Below, one piece after another: positions 10,097 to 63,612 of a stretch of 64,000 bases of DNA. A program made the translations under genes and the position numbers. This stretch comes from Paulinella micropora (lineage: Eukaryota > Cercozoa > Imbricatea > Euglyphida), in contig BJOX01000329.1 of assembly GCA_009731375.1 (NCBI GenBank), forward strand, positions 460,431-524,430, in the 5' to 3' direction. Each line of letters begins with the position of its first letter. Position 1 is the first letter of the stretch. A model generated the notes under the pieces. The model worked only from the letters and a program-made list of their open reading frames with translations, was not told the origin of the DNA and made no database searches.

Positions 10097-10435
10097 GTGA
10101 TCCAAGCCGATGAGTTTCGATGGCACAAAGGAACTCAGGTTTTGGACTACATTTACCACTATCGACACGAGTGGCCGTACTGGCGACAGCAGTACGAATA
10201 CCAGCTGGGGATGATCATTGGAAACCTCTTCCCAGTCATGAGGTATATCGCGCCGCAGTACTCGGTAGTCGGAGAGAATCTGACCTGGTCGGAGGCGAAG
10301 GCTTGGAAAGAAAGCCTGGACCACGAAATTGACAGACCAGCGGAAGATCAACCCGCCTGGAGGTGGCAACCACCATCGCCGTCTAGCGAAGAGGAGTACA
10401 TACACTACCTCGAGCATGAATGCTCCGACGACTAA
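10097..10435 (+). CDS. C-terminal piece of the downstream retroelement ORF
   Basis: A 112-codon piece continues an open frame that runs from about 9905 (ADPDENVPNTHRGRVRGFEQW). It is rich in Trp and Tyr and ends in an acidic tail (SSEEEYIHYLEHECSDD). No recognised domain. It is most simply the end of the broken ORF that starts at 7797. Confidence 0.4.
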   Translation: MIQADEFRWHKGTQVLDYIYHYRHEWPYWRQQYEYQLGMIIGNLFPVMRYIAPQYSVVGENLTWSEAKAWKESLDHEIDRPAEDQPAWRWQPPSPSSEEEYIHYLEHECSDD

Positions 10436-11048
10436 GCATACACGCGTTTTGAGACCCAGCCAGTGGGTTGCACATATCCTTAGACACTTCTACCTTCGCC
10501 GCAGCGAAGTAGACACTTGCCGGGTGGCAATAAGAAAATGTCTGCAGACAACCAAACCAAACAAACAACGCCTAACACGCCAACGCCACCCTTGACACTG
10601 GTATAGCGCCCGTTCATTATAAAGATGAACGAGATTGCCCAGAGGTCTTGATCACTTGAGATCAACGCCTCTCGGTACTCTCGGGATCACAGATCCACGC
10701 GCCTCTGGCATTGAGGGTCATAGACCGAAGACAAGCAAGGCAAAGTGCACGGCGAGGCATTAGTCTGGCAGAACATGTTCATCCCGTCGTACGTCTATGG
10801 CCGATCGCCATAGAAGGGGGGAGGGGATAATTCAAAATTCAAATTCAAATTTGAACTCGAAAATCTCCAAACTCAAATTTGCATTTTGTAAGCACCGGAC
10901 GTACAACGGTGATGAAGGGCAAAAACTTAGCGGTCACTCAAGTTGCTCAATAATGTGTCTCCTCAGGAGCCGGACATCATGCAGTAACAGACCAGGAAAG
11001 TGAGCTCTCATCCGACGATATTTACCAATCTACCCCTATTTGCTACGG
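10436..11048. other. 3' untranslated region of the retroelement
   Basis: No gene. A hairpin with a one-base bulge sits at 10488-10514 (TCTACCTTCGC, CGCA loop, GCGAAGTAGA). A second short inverted repeat, TTGATC/GATCAA, is at about 10648-10665. 10826-10875 is an AT-rich patch of repeated CAAATT motifs. Confidence 0.4.
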
Positions 11049-11110
11049 TTCCCGTATAAGACGGGGAGGGGGATTGTAGGCGCAGATAGGTAAATATGCG
11101 ACCTTTTCTT
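11049..11110 (+). repeat. Polypurine tract and putative LTR start (3' copy)
   Basis: CCCGTATAAGACGGGGAGGG then GGATTGTAGGC matches the junction at about 1727-1755. The TG that would open the 3' LTR is at 11075. The LTR is not recognisable beyond about 40 bases because the two copies have diverged or one is truncated. Confidence 0.45.
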
Positions 11111-11723
11111 ATACCCATATACACAGTAATGTATAGAAGAGTTATATCTCTTGAAGATGTAGTTATATCCGTTGCCATTTATATACTTTTGAGCCGGTTG
11201 AAAACGATAATATTAAGTTAAGTATCAGGCACTACTTTTTAGAGGACTAATATTATCGTTAGGGGTGACACATGGGAAATGCATCTTTGTTTCCTTTTTG
11301 TTGCTTGGCTCTGACAGTCTCCTACATTTTCCGCCATACTGGTTTCCTCGCTTTTGTGAGGAGGAAGATTATGTTATTTTCAGAGTTGTTTAGGAATTTG
11401 GAAGGATAAATATCCCTATCATTAAATAATATCTTTTGATTATAATAGACAAAAAATCATGTGAATACAGTACCGGACCGAATGATTACTATGATACTGC
11501 CCGGCAGTGTGTTAATTTTCTTCCATTCAAGTTTCAATACATCTATTTTCAGTTCCATTACTCATTCATATAAGTTCAGTTTTATTATCAACTGCCGCAC
11601 CCGGCATCATAACTTCAAGTTAGTTGAGTCAAGTTATCATCTGTTGATTAATATGGATTAATATTGATTCAACTTGAGACGGTTGAACTCAAGTTCATAT
11701 TCATTAAGGGGGGGGGGGTGGTA
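11111..11723. other. AT-rich non-coding interval with a 13-bp inverted repeat
   Basis: There is no gene. An inverted repeat AACGATAATATTA (about 11202) / TAATATTATCGTT (about 11247) is separated by about 30 bases. Several short motifs near 11560-11700 (CAAGTTnATTCA-like) are repeated imperfectly. Confidence 0.45.
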
Positions 11724-12045
11724 CACTCACTCACTCACTCACTCACTCGCTCGCTCACTCACTCACTCGCTCGCTCACTCACTCACTCACTCACTCATAA
11801 TCACTCATAATCACATTCACCTCACCTCACCTTACTCACTCATGATCAATCACTCACTCACTTACTCTAGTTACTCACTCACTCACTCACTAGTACTCAC
11901 TCACTCACACACTCACATGACTCTCTCTCTCTCTCACACACACACACACAAGCACACACACACACACACACAAGATCTCACACACACATACACGCATGGG
12001 CACACACACACACATAACACAGACAGACAGACAGACAGAAAGAAA
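11724..12045. repeat. (CACT)n, (CA)n and (CAGA)n microsatellite array
   Basis: CACT tetramers dominate to about 11905, then CT and CA dinucleotides, then CAGA tetramers near 12022-12040. The long ORFs in all frames here are composition artefacts. Confidence 0.9.
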
Positions 12046-12950
12046 TATATTCATTGAGAACAGAAAGAAACGAAAAAGAAAAGGAAAGCAATCCATAAAA
12101 CACGGTAAGTCTAGAGATGAAATAGCAATTAAATGAGAATGAGGAAACGAGGTAGAAAGAAGAAAGAAAGAAAGAAAGAAAGAAGGAGGGAGAAGGAGCT
12201 GGGTAAACGTAGACGATATCGATGAAAGGAATTCGAAGTCGACGTCGAAGGAAGAAAGGAAGGGAAATAGAGAAAATGATAACGGATTGTAAAGAAAGAA
12301 TAGATGCAAGAAAAATATAAAAAAGGAAGAGAGAGAAAGACAAAAAAAAAGAAGAACTAGGCAAAGGGAAGTAGAAAAACTCTGCGGACAAATTTTTGCA
12401 GTCAGAGACCCCTGTGAACTTCACGGGGAGTGGCAACCCTTTGCCAATATTTTCGTTCGAATCCTTTATCCCTTATAAATTCACGGGGCAGTGACTATCC
12501 TTTGCCAATATTTTCCAGCACGGAATTGTCGGCTAAAGTGGCAATTTGCATTTTATTGCCGTGAAATTGAGACTTCCGTCATATTTTGCGGCGCTGAGTT
12601 GCAGTGAAAGATGCTCAATGCTAACCTGCCCAGCAGTGGAAAATAAGCGTTTCTACGGTGAAATTAGCATAAACATGTTAAATTAGCATAAACATGTTAA
12701 GGGAAAATCTCATGTGTGTTCTGAAACGAGAGTCTACGGCAGCAGAACCAGACCACGCAAGTACTCACGCAACATCTGGAGTCCTATCTGCAACATACTG
12801 GAGTATATCGACTGCGGACGTCCATGATATCCTTGCAATTCCTGCTTCTGTACATGTTTGCTTTCGCGAACAGTGTCTTCCATTCGTCGCCCAAGTCTGC
12901 ACAGACGTCGAAGGTTTTGCATGCATTCACTTGACACTGGTTCAGTGGTA
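12046..12950. repeat. Purine-rich interval and a 45-bp direct repeat
   Basis: 12046-12360 is GAAA-rich. At 12412-12458 and 12474-12518 a similar unit occurs twice: TTCACGGGG, then AGTG, then CCTTTGCCAATATTTTC. No gene was found. The open frame at 12694-12951 has no supporting features. Confidence 0.5.
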
Positions 12951-13262
12951 GTAGGTCACCATCTGGTTAAATCTATAGCTCTTGAGCTAACGATTTGTAT
13001 GGATGACCAGATGTTAATAATCTCATTAAATCGAAGGCCTAGTAGTAGTAGTCGTAGTAGTACCTAGTTAAATCAAAAAAGCCTCGTGTTTTGCGATTTG
13101 TGTAATACGCTCTGCTCTCCACTCTTATGTTGAAGCTGTAATTCGGGTTAAAACATAAGTTTAACGCGGTTATGATAGCAAACACTGCATCATTATCGGG
13201 CTATTTTTATCGCTTTTCCCGTTGGCTGAATAAGAAAAACAGTTACCCTTCCTAGCATAGCC
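12951..13262 (+). repeat. Dispersed repeat family H, copy 1
   Basis: GTAGGTCACCATCTGGTTAA, then GAGCTAACGATTTGTATGGA, then a TAG patch, then AAGCTGTAATTCGGGTTAAA and GCATCATTATCGGG. The same blocks in the same order occur at 14284-14602. The end block TTTTTATCG...TTACCCTTCCTAGC is repeated again at 13390-13445. Confidence 0.75.
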
Positions 13263-13281
13263 TAGTAGTAGGTAGTAGTAG

Positions 13282-13327
<46 letters not shown>

Positions 13328-13328
13328 C

Positions 13329-13360
<32 letters not shown>

Positions 13361-13452
13361 TAGTAGCAGTAGTAGTAGTAGTAGTAGTAGTTTTTATCGT
13401 TTTCCCGTTGGCTGGATAAGAAAAACAGTTACCCTTCCTAGCCTAGCCTAGC

Positions 13453-13502
<50 letters not shown>

Positions 13503-13503
13503 A
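13263..13503. repeat. (TAG)n / (CAG)n arrays flanking a repeat end block
   Basis: Two TAG arrays (13263-13391 with AGC interruptions, 13450-13502) flank a 60-base copy of the end block of family H. Confidence 0.9.
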
Positions 13504-13506
13504 CTA

Positions 13507-13672
13507 GGCGGTCATCAAAGAAACACATGTACAACGACTCAACGACGGGTCAATACAGCAGAGCAGCACAAGCACAATGGGATAAGCTGCCAGAGCACCT
13601 AAGAGATATCTCATACAAAGCAGAATTCAAAAAGGAACTCAAAGCATATCTCTTAAGGATGCAAGAATCCTG
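13507..13672 (+). pseudogene. 3' end of a non-LTR retrotransposon (LINE) reverse-transcriptase ORF
   Basis: The frame ending in TGA at 13670-13672 reads YSRAAQAQWDKLPEHLRDIS, then KAEFKKELKAYLL. This is the characteristic C-terminus of CR1/L2/Jockey-like ORF2 proteins (aromatic or Arg-Ala, Trp-Asp/Asn-x-Leu-Pro, then Phe-Lys-x-x-Leu-Lys-x-Tyr/Phe-Leu). The frame is closed upstream at about 13500 by a stop inside the TAG array, so the element is 5'-truncated, as is usual for LINEs. About 160 bases of 3' UTR follow, to about 13830. Confidence 0.7.
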
Positions 13673-13839
13673 ACACTGCCTACGGGCCTAAAGAGGGCGT
13701 TGGACACCTCATCATCAGATGATACCTGAGTGTGGGACAAGTTCAGCGTTGATCACATCCTAAGCCGGAGTGTGGTTGGCCAAACCCCCTTGGGGAGTCA
13801 CCTCGTGTCTACCAGCTTTTGCGAGTGCCACCGTTATAT

Positions 13840-14150
13840 ATAGTACTGAGTGAGAATATAACACTTTCAACATATATATATAAATATATATATTATATAT
13901 ATTTATGTATATATATAATATATAGTACTGAGTGAGAATATAACTCTTTCAACATATATATACATATATATATATATTATTATATTATATATATTTCCGT
14001 TTTTTTTTTCTCGTTCCTCACTGAACTAGAACTTTACTTTGACTTCATAAAAGATTAATCTAATATATATATATATATATATATTAATATATATATACAT
14101 ATATATATATTTGTTAATTCCATATATATTTATTATTATTGTTATTACTA

Positions 14151-14193
<43 letters not shown>

Positions 14194-14283
14194 TTATTTT
14201 TTAATATTTTTAATCTAAGTCATTTTATTTTAATACTTTAATATTTTAATAATTTCTCTCATTACCTTTAATAACTTGAAACG
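13840..14283. repeat. AT-rich interval with duplicated (TA)n block and (TTA)n
   Basis: AGTACTGAGTGAGAATATAA followed by a TATATA-rich tract occurs twice (13842 and 13924). (ATT)n lies at 14150-14195. No gene. Confidence 0.7.
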
Positions 14284-14383
14284 TAGGTCACCATCTAGTT
14301 AAATCAATAGCTCTTGAGCTAACGATTTGTATGGATCGACCAGAGGTTAAATTGTTAACTTCATTAAACCGAAGGCCTAGGCC

Positions 14384-14460
<77 letters not shown>

Positions 14461-14470
14461 ATAATAATAA

Positions 14471-14532
<62 letters not shown>

Positions 14533-14602
14533 AAGCTGCAATTCGCGTTAAAACATAAACTTAACGCGGTTATGATAGCAAACTCTGCATCATTATCGGG
14601 TA
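14284..14602 (+). repeat. Dispersed repeat family H, copy 2
   Basis: Same blocks as 12951-13262. Here a 145-base (TAG)n array (14386-14530) is inserted between the GAAGGCCTAG block and the GAAGCTGCAATTCGCG block. Confidence 0.75.
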
Positions 14603-14609
14603 GATGCTA

Positions 14610-15697
<1,088 letters not shown>

Positions 15698-15867
15698 GAC
15701 ACCGTGATAGCCCAGTGGTCAAGTTATGGACACCGTGATAGCCCAGTGGTCAAGTTCTACCATCTGGGCCCTGTCGCCAGTTCGATTCCCGTCGGTGCCA
15801 CCAGTATTTTCATTGAACATACCGGTCCGTCTGGAAGTGTTGGAACTGCCCTTGCGGGGGTGTCATT
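15698..15867 (+). mobile_element. tRNA-derived SINE, copy 1 (cut by gap)
   Basis: The family head is GACACCGTGATAGCCCAGTG. It holds an RNA polymerase III A box (TAGCCCAGTGG) and, 40 bases on, a B box (AGTTCGATTCC), followed by CGGTGCCACCA. That ending pairs with the 5' GGCACCG seen in older copies (16929), as in a tRNA acceptor stem with discriminator and CCA. A tRNA-unrelated body of about 160 bases follows, ending AGAAGCACTA and a (TTA)n tail. In this copy the first 30 bases of the head are duplicated and the body runs into the N gap. Confidence 0.85.
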
Positions 15868-16076
15868 NNNNNNNNNNNNNNNNNNNNNNNNNNNNNNNNN
15901 NNNNNNNNNNNNNNNNNNNNNNNNNNNNNNNNNNNNNNNNNNNNNNNNNNNNNNNNNNNNNNATTATTATTATTATTATTATTATGATTATTATGATTAT
16001 TATGATTATTATGATTATTATGATTATTATGATTATTATGATTATTATGATTATTATTATTATCATGATTATCATG

Positions 16077-16139
<63 letters not shown>

Positions 16140-16335
16140 GGCCCTGTCGCCAGTTCGATTCCCGTCGGTGCCACCAGTATTTTCATTGAACATTCGATTC
16201 CNNNNNNNNNNNNNNNNNNNNNNNNNNNNNNNNNNNNNNNNNNNNNNNNNNNNNNNNNNNNNNNNNNNNNNNNNNNNNNNNNNNNNNNNNNNNNNNNNNN
16301 NNNNNNNNNTGCATCAGCCATAGACAGAGAAGCAC

Positions 16336-16338
<3 letters not shown>
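16140..16338 (+). mobile_element. SINE copy 2 (head truncated, gap inside)
   Basis: Starts within the tRNA-like part (CCCTGTCGCCAGTTCGATTC), continues to the N gap, and the 3' end (CATCAGCCAT..AGAAGCACTA) resumes after it. Both flanks are (TTA)n. Confidence 0.75.
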
Positions 16339-16374
<36 letters not shown>

Positions 16375-16432
16375 CATCATCATCATCATCATTATTATTA
16401 TTACTATTATTATTATTATTATTACTATTACA

Positions 16433-16476
<44 letters not shown>

Positions 16477-16520
16477 TACTACTACTACTACTATTACATT
16501 ACTATTATTACTATTATTAC

Positions 16521-16562
<42 letters not shown>

Positions 16563-16585
16563 TATTATTATTATTATTATTATTA

Positions 16586-16620
<35 letters not shown>

Positions 16621-16621
<1 letters not shown>

Positions 16622-16889
16622 GGACACCGTGATAGCCCAGTGGTCAAGTTCTACCATCTGGGCCCTGTCGCCAGTTCGATTCCCGTCGGTGCCACCAGTA
16701 TTTTCATTGAACATACCGGTCTATTTCTGGACCAGTATTTTCATTGAACATACCGGCCCGTCTGGAAGTGTTGGAACTGCCCTTGCGGGGGTGTCATTAG
16801 AGCTTATCGTCAATTCTTCGTACTCCCCTCACGGGTGAGACGATGGAGGCGCATGTGCAGAAATGCATCAGCCATTGACAGAGAAGCAC

Positions 16890-16891
<2 letters not shown>
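16621..16891 (+). mobile_element. SINE copy 3, full length with internal 36-bp duplication
   Basis: Complete from TGGACACCGTGATAGCC to AGAAGCACTA. The segment CAGTATTTTCATTGAACATA is present twice, separated by CCGGTCTATTTCTGGAC; copies at 26053, 27488 and 34608 share this. Confidence 0.9.
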
Positions 16892-16928
<37 letters not shown>

Positions 16929-17170
16929 GTGGCACCGCGATAGTCCAGTGGTTAAGGTCTACCATCTGGGACCTGTCGCCAGTTCGATTCCCGTCGGTGC
17001 CAGTATTTTCAAAGGATATTTTCTTTGAAATATTGGTCTGTCTGGAAGGCTTGGAGCTGCCTTGCGGGGGTGTCAGTAGAGCCTATCGTCAAATCTTCGT
17101 ACTCCCCTCGCGGGTGAGACGATGGAGGCACGTGTGCAGAAATGCATTCGCCATTGACTAAGAAGCACTA
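16929..17170 (+). mobile_element. SINE copy 4, diverged subfamily
   Basis: Head GTGGCACCGCGATAGTCCAG keeps the full seven-base acceptor-stem half GGCACCG. The body has a distinct AAAGGATATTTTCTTTGAAA block. It matches the minus-strand copy at 24236-24476, so these two define an older or separate subfamily. Confidence 0.85.
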
Positions 17171-17757
<587 letters not shown>

Positions 17758-18192
17758 ATGAACACTATTGCTAGGGGCCGACAGCCCGTCCCGTCTTTGA
17801 TCATGAACCTTTCCTCGGCTTACCCGGCTTCACACATGAGTATCAACGTAATAACTGGAACTCCACTCCTCTCTCAGGTTGATACTCAATCTTATGATTT
17901 AATGTTGACTTAACGTATGTGTGCATGCATGTACCAGGTATGTATACAATAAAATTTTAATATGTATGCACGTTTGTATGTAATAATATGCTTGTTTAAT
18001 ATGTATGTACGCACGCACGTACCTACGTATGTAAGTATGTATGTATCATTGTATGTATCATTGTATGTATGTATGTATGTATATGCGCAATTCAAGTACT
18101 TTCCTATGCAATGTATGCATGTATATTTGTACGTATGCATGTAAAAGTCAAAAACAACAGTGCCCACTTAATATCGTGTCTGCCTGTTATAG
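17758..18192. other. Interval before the first supported exon; (TATG)n
   Basis: 17758-17877 is open from an ATG (ending PLLSQ before GTTGAT) and has coding-like composition. Its exit phase does not fit the next exon and it has no signal peptide. 17960-18140 is a degenerate (TATG)n tract. The 5' end of the long gene is probably here or in the repeats upstream. Confidence 0.4.
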
Positions 18193-59837
<41,645 letters not shown>

Positions 59838-62800
59838 AGCCATGTTGCAACCACTAGTGCCAGCAGGGCAAATGGGCTGGCAATTGCTTATCAAACGGAA
59901 ATATGCATACGTGTATACATGTTAATGCACGTTGCTTCTATCTACACCTTTGTCGCATCATTGAGCGAGTGTCGAAGTTGTGAGGATCGTCTTCCCTTTC
60001 CCTACATGAGAGGGCAAACTAGCAGAACTGACAGTGCAGACACAACGAAACTAAGTGCGCAGTTATGACAGTAACTGATTCACAATAGGTTTGGTCCTGG
60101 GCGTATTGCATAAATAGTCCCTTACTCTCACTGACTTGAACTGTAAACGTGCTGCCCTAAAATACTCGTGCTCACTATAAATCAATTAACCTTCCACTGA
60201 ATAAGTGAAGCCGTAGTATTCTATTAAAACCGTCAGTGCCGGGCGGCTGAAAGTTGCGTAGCATAGTAAAAAGAGTCGGAGATATACAAAACAGGAAATG
60301 AAATGTTAAAAAAGAAAGAAAGGTTGGAAAGAAAGAAAGAAAGAAAGAAAGAAAAAGAAGAGAAAAAAAAGAAAAAACTTGAAAAAAAAGTGGGGCAGTC
60401 AAAGGCGGGAAGTTTAACTGTGGACCCTTAACCGGGCGAGCGCCACATTTGTGGATGATGGCATCGCTACATTTGTTTCAGTGTTTTTCAAACTGCCAGT
60501 GAATAAAATCATAATTTGAGGCTCACTGCTCGTAATAATCATTATATACTACTAAAATCAGCTAGATGTTATATATGTTTTTTAATGCATTTCAAGCCTT
60601 AAGCGTTGGTAAAACGGAGGCAAAATAGGCGTAATGAGTTTTTAACATTTATTAATAATTCGAGTCTTTTTTTGTTGTAAATGTCACAATGTGACTGTGT
60701 GATGGGGTTCCCACTGAAAAAAAATAATAATAAATAAATAAATTTCAAATCATGTTTCAAGGTATATTAATAACGTGTGACTGTTTAAAAAATTTTATTA
60801 TTAAAAAAAATGTTGGGCAAGCTGAGTTTGACCATAATTCACAAAAATTTTGTCGGAACCCCTCAAGTTCAGCTCGGATCATCCGACTAGCTTTCTGAAT
60901 CCGGTCCGAGTCTGTAGCAATTTAAAAAAAAAATAAAGTAGGGGGGGGGGGGGGGGNNNNNNNNNNAGTATTCGTAGACCAATAAGGACTTGCCAGGCCT
61001 CATTTGCGTCTTATAGTTTAGGGAGGTAGTACTCAGTTCCGGCTCGGAAGCTGGGTTTTTGTAGCTTTTTCACCGCCGCGACTATTAATATTTTTTAGAA
61101 AAAAATCCCGGGACTCACTCATCTAGCTGATGATCATGCGAGTCATTTTTTGTGGTGGGTGTCGGTGCGGTTGTATTAGTATTAGTTGAACATTTGTGTT
61201 TTATAAGTTAATAACATTTTTCTTTTCTGCTGCTGATACTAAGTTGATCATGACAGTGTTGCGTATCTTCATACCCCATCTGATACCCCATCTAATAAAT
61301 TTTCTCCAAGTCCCTGAGGGGTATCATACCCCCCCCCCCCCCCCCCCCCNNNNNNNNNNCCAAGTCCCTAATCGGATCCAAGTCCCGGAGGGATTCATAC
61401 CAGTGATACCTATCGATACCCCCACCCATACCCCTAAGTTCCCATACCCCTCATACCCCCTCATACCCCCTCATACCCCAAGGGGTATCATACCCCGGGG
61501 TATGAGTGGTATTGTTTGGCTGTGTATGTATGTATGTATGCATGTATATCTTTCCATCCCATAGGTTTGCTGGCTCCGTTGCCAAACGGCGAGCACTCCG
61601 CGCGTCTTCCGCTTCCTGCTGCGTCTCCAAAAGCGACCGATCCGAGAGATCCTGATGGAAGTGAAAGCAAGTACACGCCATAACCTAGTCGAAGGTTCTT
61701 TCTCGCTACCCAACCCCAACCCACCATCCCCAGCAACATCAAACCCGCTCGTATGTAAATATATATGTATGCATGTATATCATGATAGTAAGCAATTCAA
61801 ATGTGAGAGAGGTGGCGTGGCTAGATTGCCTTCCTCCAAAAAACACGAAAAGACCTGTTTGCGGCCAGCCGAAGCGGCCTGCTCCATACGAATTTCGAGC
61901 ACCGCTATAAACTCGTCTGGTTCCCTTGGAACACTTGGCGGCCTAAGTAAAGAGGTGTGTGTGTGTGTGTGTGTGTCTATATTTATATCTACATCGACAT
62001 CTACATCTACATCTACATCTACATCTACATCTACATCTACATCTATATCTATATCTGTATCTATATCTATATCTATATCTCCATCTCCATCTCCATCTCC
62101 ATCTCCATCTATATCTATATCTATATCTATATCTATATCTATATCCATATCTATGTCTATCTATATCTATATCTATATCTATATCCATATCTACATCTAC
62201 AGCTATATCTATATCTACGTCTATGTCTATGTCTATGTCTATGTCTATGTCTATGTCTAGATCTTGATCTATATCTATATCTATATTTATATCCATATCC
62301 ATATCCATATCCATATCCATATCCATATCAATATCGATATCCATATCCATATCGATATCCACATTCACATCCACATCCACATCCACATCCACATCCATAT
62401 CCATATCCATACCCATATCCATACTCATATCCACGTGTGTGATAGCATTGTTAATTTTGTTGTGGTTGTTTGCTGTTGTCATGGTTTTACTGTTGCCTAC
62501 TACTACTACTATTACTACTACTACTATTACTACTACTACTATTACTACTACTACTACTACTACTACTGCTACTGCTGCTACTGCTACTGCTGCTGCTACT
62601 GCTGCTACTACTACTACTACTACTGCTACTACTACTCAGTAGTACTACTGTAGGCTTCTTCTTCTTCTTCTTCTTCTTCTTCTTCTTCTTCTTCTTCTTC
62701 TTCTTCTTCTTCTTCCTCCTCCTCCTCCTCCTCCTCCTCCGAGGCTCCTCTTCTTCTACTTCTTCTTCTTCTTCAAGTTCCCGTTCCGTTAAAAAAAATT

Positions 62801-62932
62801 ACACTCTGTACGATAGCGGGGGCAGTTGGCCAGAGCTTGAAGTTTTCTCGGAGTTTCAACGGTTTGAAATTCGAATTCACTGATTTCCGGAAGTTTCAGC
62901 CACTTGAAAGCCCGGACATTTAGTTTTATTAA
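59838..62932. other. Non-coding downstream region
   Basis: No gene. 60300-60400 is GAAA-rich. 60425 carries an isolated MITE-end motif. 61410-61500 is a tandem CATACCCC tract around a palindrome, GGGGTATCATACCCCGGGGT. 61965-62440 is a compound (CTATAT)/(CATCTC)/(CCATAT) array. 62496-62725 is (CTA)n then (TTC)n/(TCC)n. Confidence 0.6.
60425..60456 (+). repeat. Isolated left-end motif of the piggyBac-like MITE
   Basis: CCCTTAACCGGGCGAGCG followed by CCACATTTGTGGAT, matching the left end at 62933. No matching right end was found downstream. Confidence 0.5.
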
Positions 62933-63608
62933 CCCTTACCGAGTCGGGCTTCCACATTTGTGGATCAAGATCCACAAATGTGGATCGGCTAATACTTTTC
63001 GAGTTTTGAATCCATATTTGTGGATTTTGATAGCTGTATTAATAAATATTATCAAAATGAGTCTGGTTGAAGCTAACCATTTCAAAAATCCGTTCTTTAA
63101 TAACTAATACTTTGAAAACCTTCACAACTGAGGTCAGAGTGGCTGCCTCTTATAAAATTTACGAAAAAAAGTGGTTGATGTCTGTGACTTCAGCATATTT
63201 AAGTCACTTCCAGAAAAGCTATGACATCCTGGTTTTCACACTGTATCGCTTCAGCAACTTTTGATTTATCAATGTGCAGCGTAGGATAGCATTTAGTACG
63301 ATTGATACTGGTGTTTCGAGTTATGCATATTGAAAATGTGTCACGAAAATATGTGAACAAAGTGGTTGGTGCCGCCTGTTTTCAGCTTCATATTTAAGTC
63401 ACTCAGGCAGTCCAGCTAAGCTATGACATCCTGGTTTTCATAGATCGCTTCAACAACACTTGATTTCAATGATTAATCTGTTGCGTAGTATAGTAATTTA
63501 CACTGCAGTGATTGGCATTGATGACACTGTTTTTATTGAAGTTGAAAACTAGATACACAAATGTGGATTGTATCCACAAATGTGCCCGGGATCTTGCCAG
63601 AGTAAGGG
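62933..63608. mobile_element. piggyBac-like non-autonomous DNA transposon (MITE)
   Basis: The 676-base element starts CCCTTACCGAGTCGGGC and ends with the reverse-complement-like CCCGGG..AGAGTAAGGG. It is flanked by TTAA on the left (62929-62932) and TTGA on the right (63609-63612), a one-base-decayed TTAA target duplication. TTAA plus CCCTT ends is the piggyBac signature. The motif CCACATTTGTGGAT recurs inside both ends; at the left it forms a perfect 16-bp inverted repeat (62951-62966 / 62969-62984) with a two-base loop. The middle holds two related blocks (about 63150-63290 and 63345-63500, sharing GCTATGACATCCTGGTTTTC). No transposase. Confidence 0.7.
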
Positions 63609-63612
63609 TTGA

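Larger units (their letters stand above)
7797..10435 (+). pseudogene. Second long retroelement ORF, frameshifted, function unknown
   Basis: Pieces in several frames make up one apparent protein of about 850 residues. 7797-8222 begins with a hydrophobic helix (LGFLLACVASILVILIVHLG, residues 12-31). It continues at 8198-8476 in another frame, then past a TGA at 8477-8479 to about 8650. 8650-9819 is the largest piece (389 codons) and the end, about 9905-10435, is in another frame. Codon choice and GC content match the pol upstream, and the gene is in the same orientation between pol and the 3' polypurine tract. Seen features are an N-terminal membrane anchor, an acidic Ser/Thr/Pro-rich spacer, a Cys/His cluster (CEAEKK then YPRCSRTWH then HRCPDHAYH, about 9226-9355) and Trp/Tyr-rich helical segments near the end. 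It has no gag zinc knuckle. It could be an envelope-like third ORF or an unusual gag. Confidence 0.55.
1735..11110 (+). mobile_element. Degenerate Ty3/gypsy-like LTR retrotransposon (copy 2)
   Basis: The span is bounded by two similar polypurine/TGTAGGC junctions (1735 and 11049). In the same orientation it contains a pol with reverse transcriptase, RNase H and integrase (1939-6998) and a second long broken ORF (7797-10435). The order RT-RNaseH-integrase, a YIDD active site, an HHCC zinc finger, a D,D,E catalytic core and a GPY/F module are the Ty3/gypsy pattern. No CCHC gag knuckle and no DTG/DSG protease motif are visible. At least four frameshifts and one nonsense codon make it non-autonomous as assembled. 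Element ends are inferred from the junction similarity and are not proven by a full LTR pair or target-site duplication. Confidence 0.6.

Noticed and set aside
17758-17880. First exon of the long gene with start ATG at 17758
   Set aside because: Its exit phase (0) does not fit the next exon (needs 1) and no signal peptide is visible.
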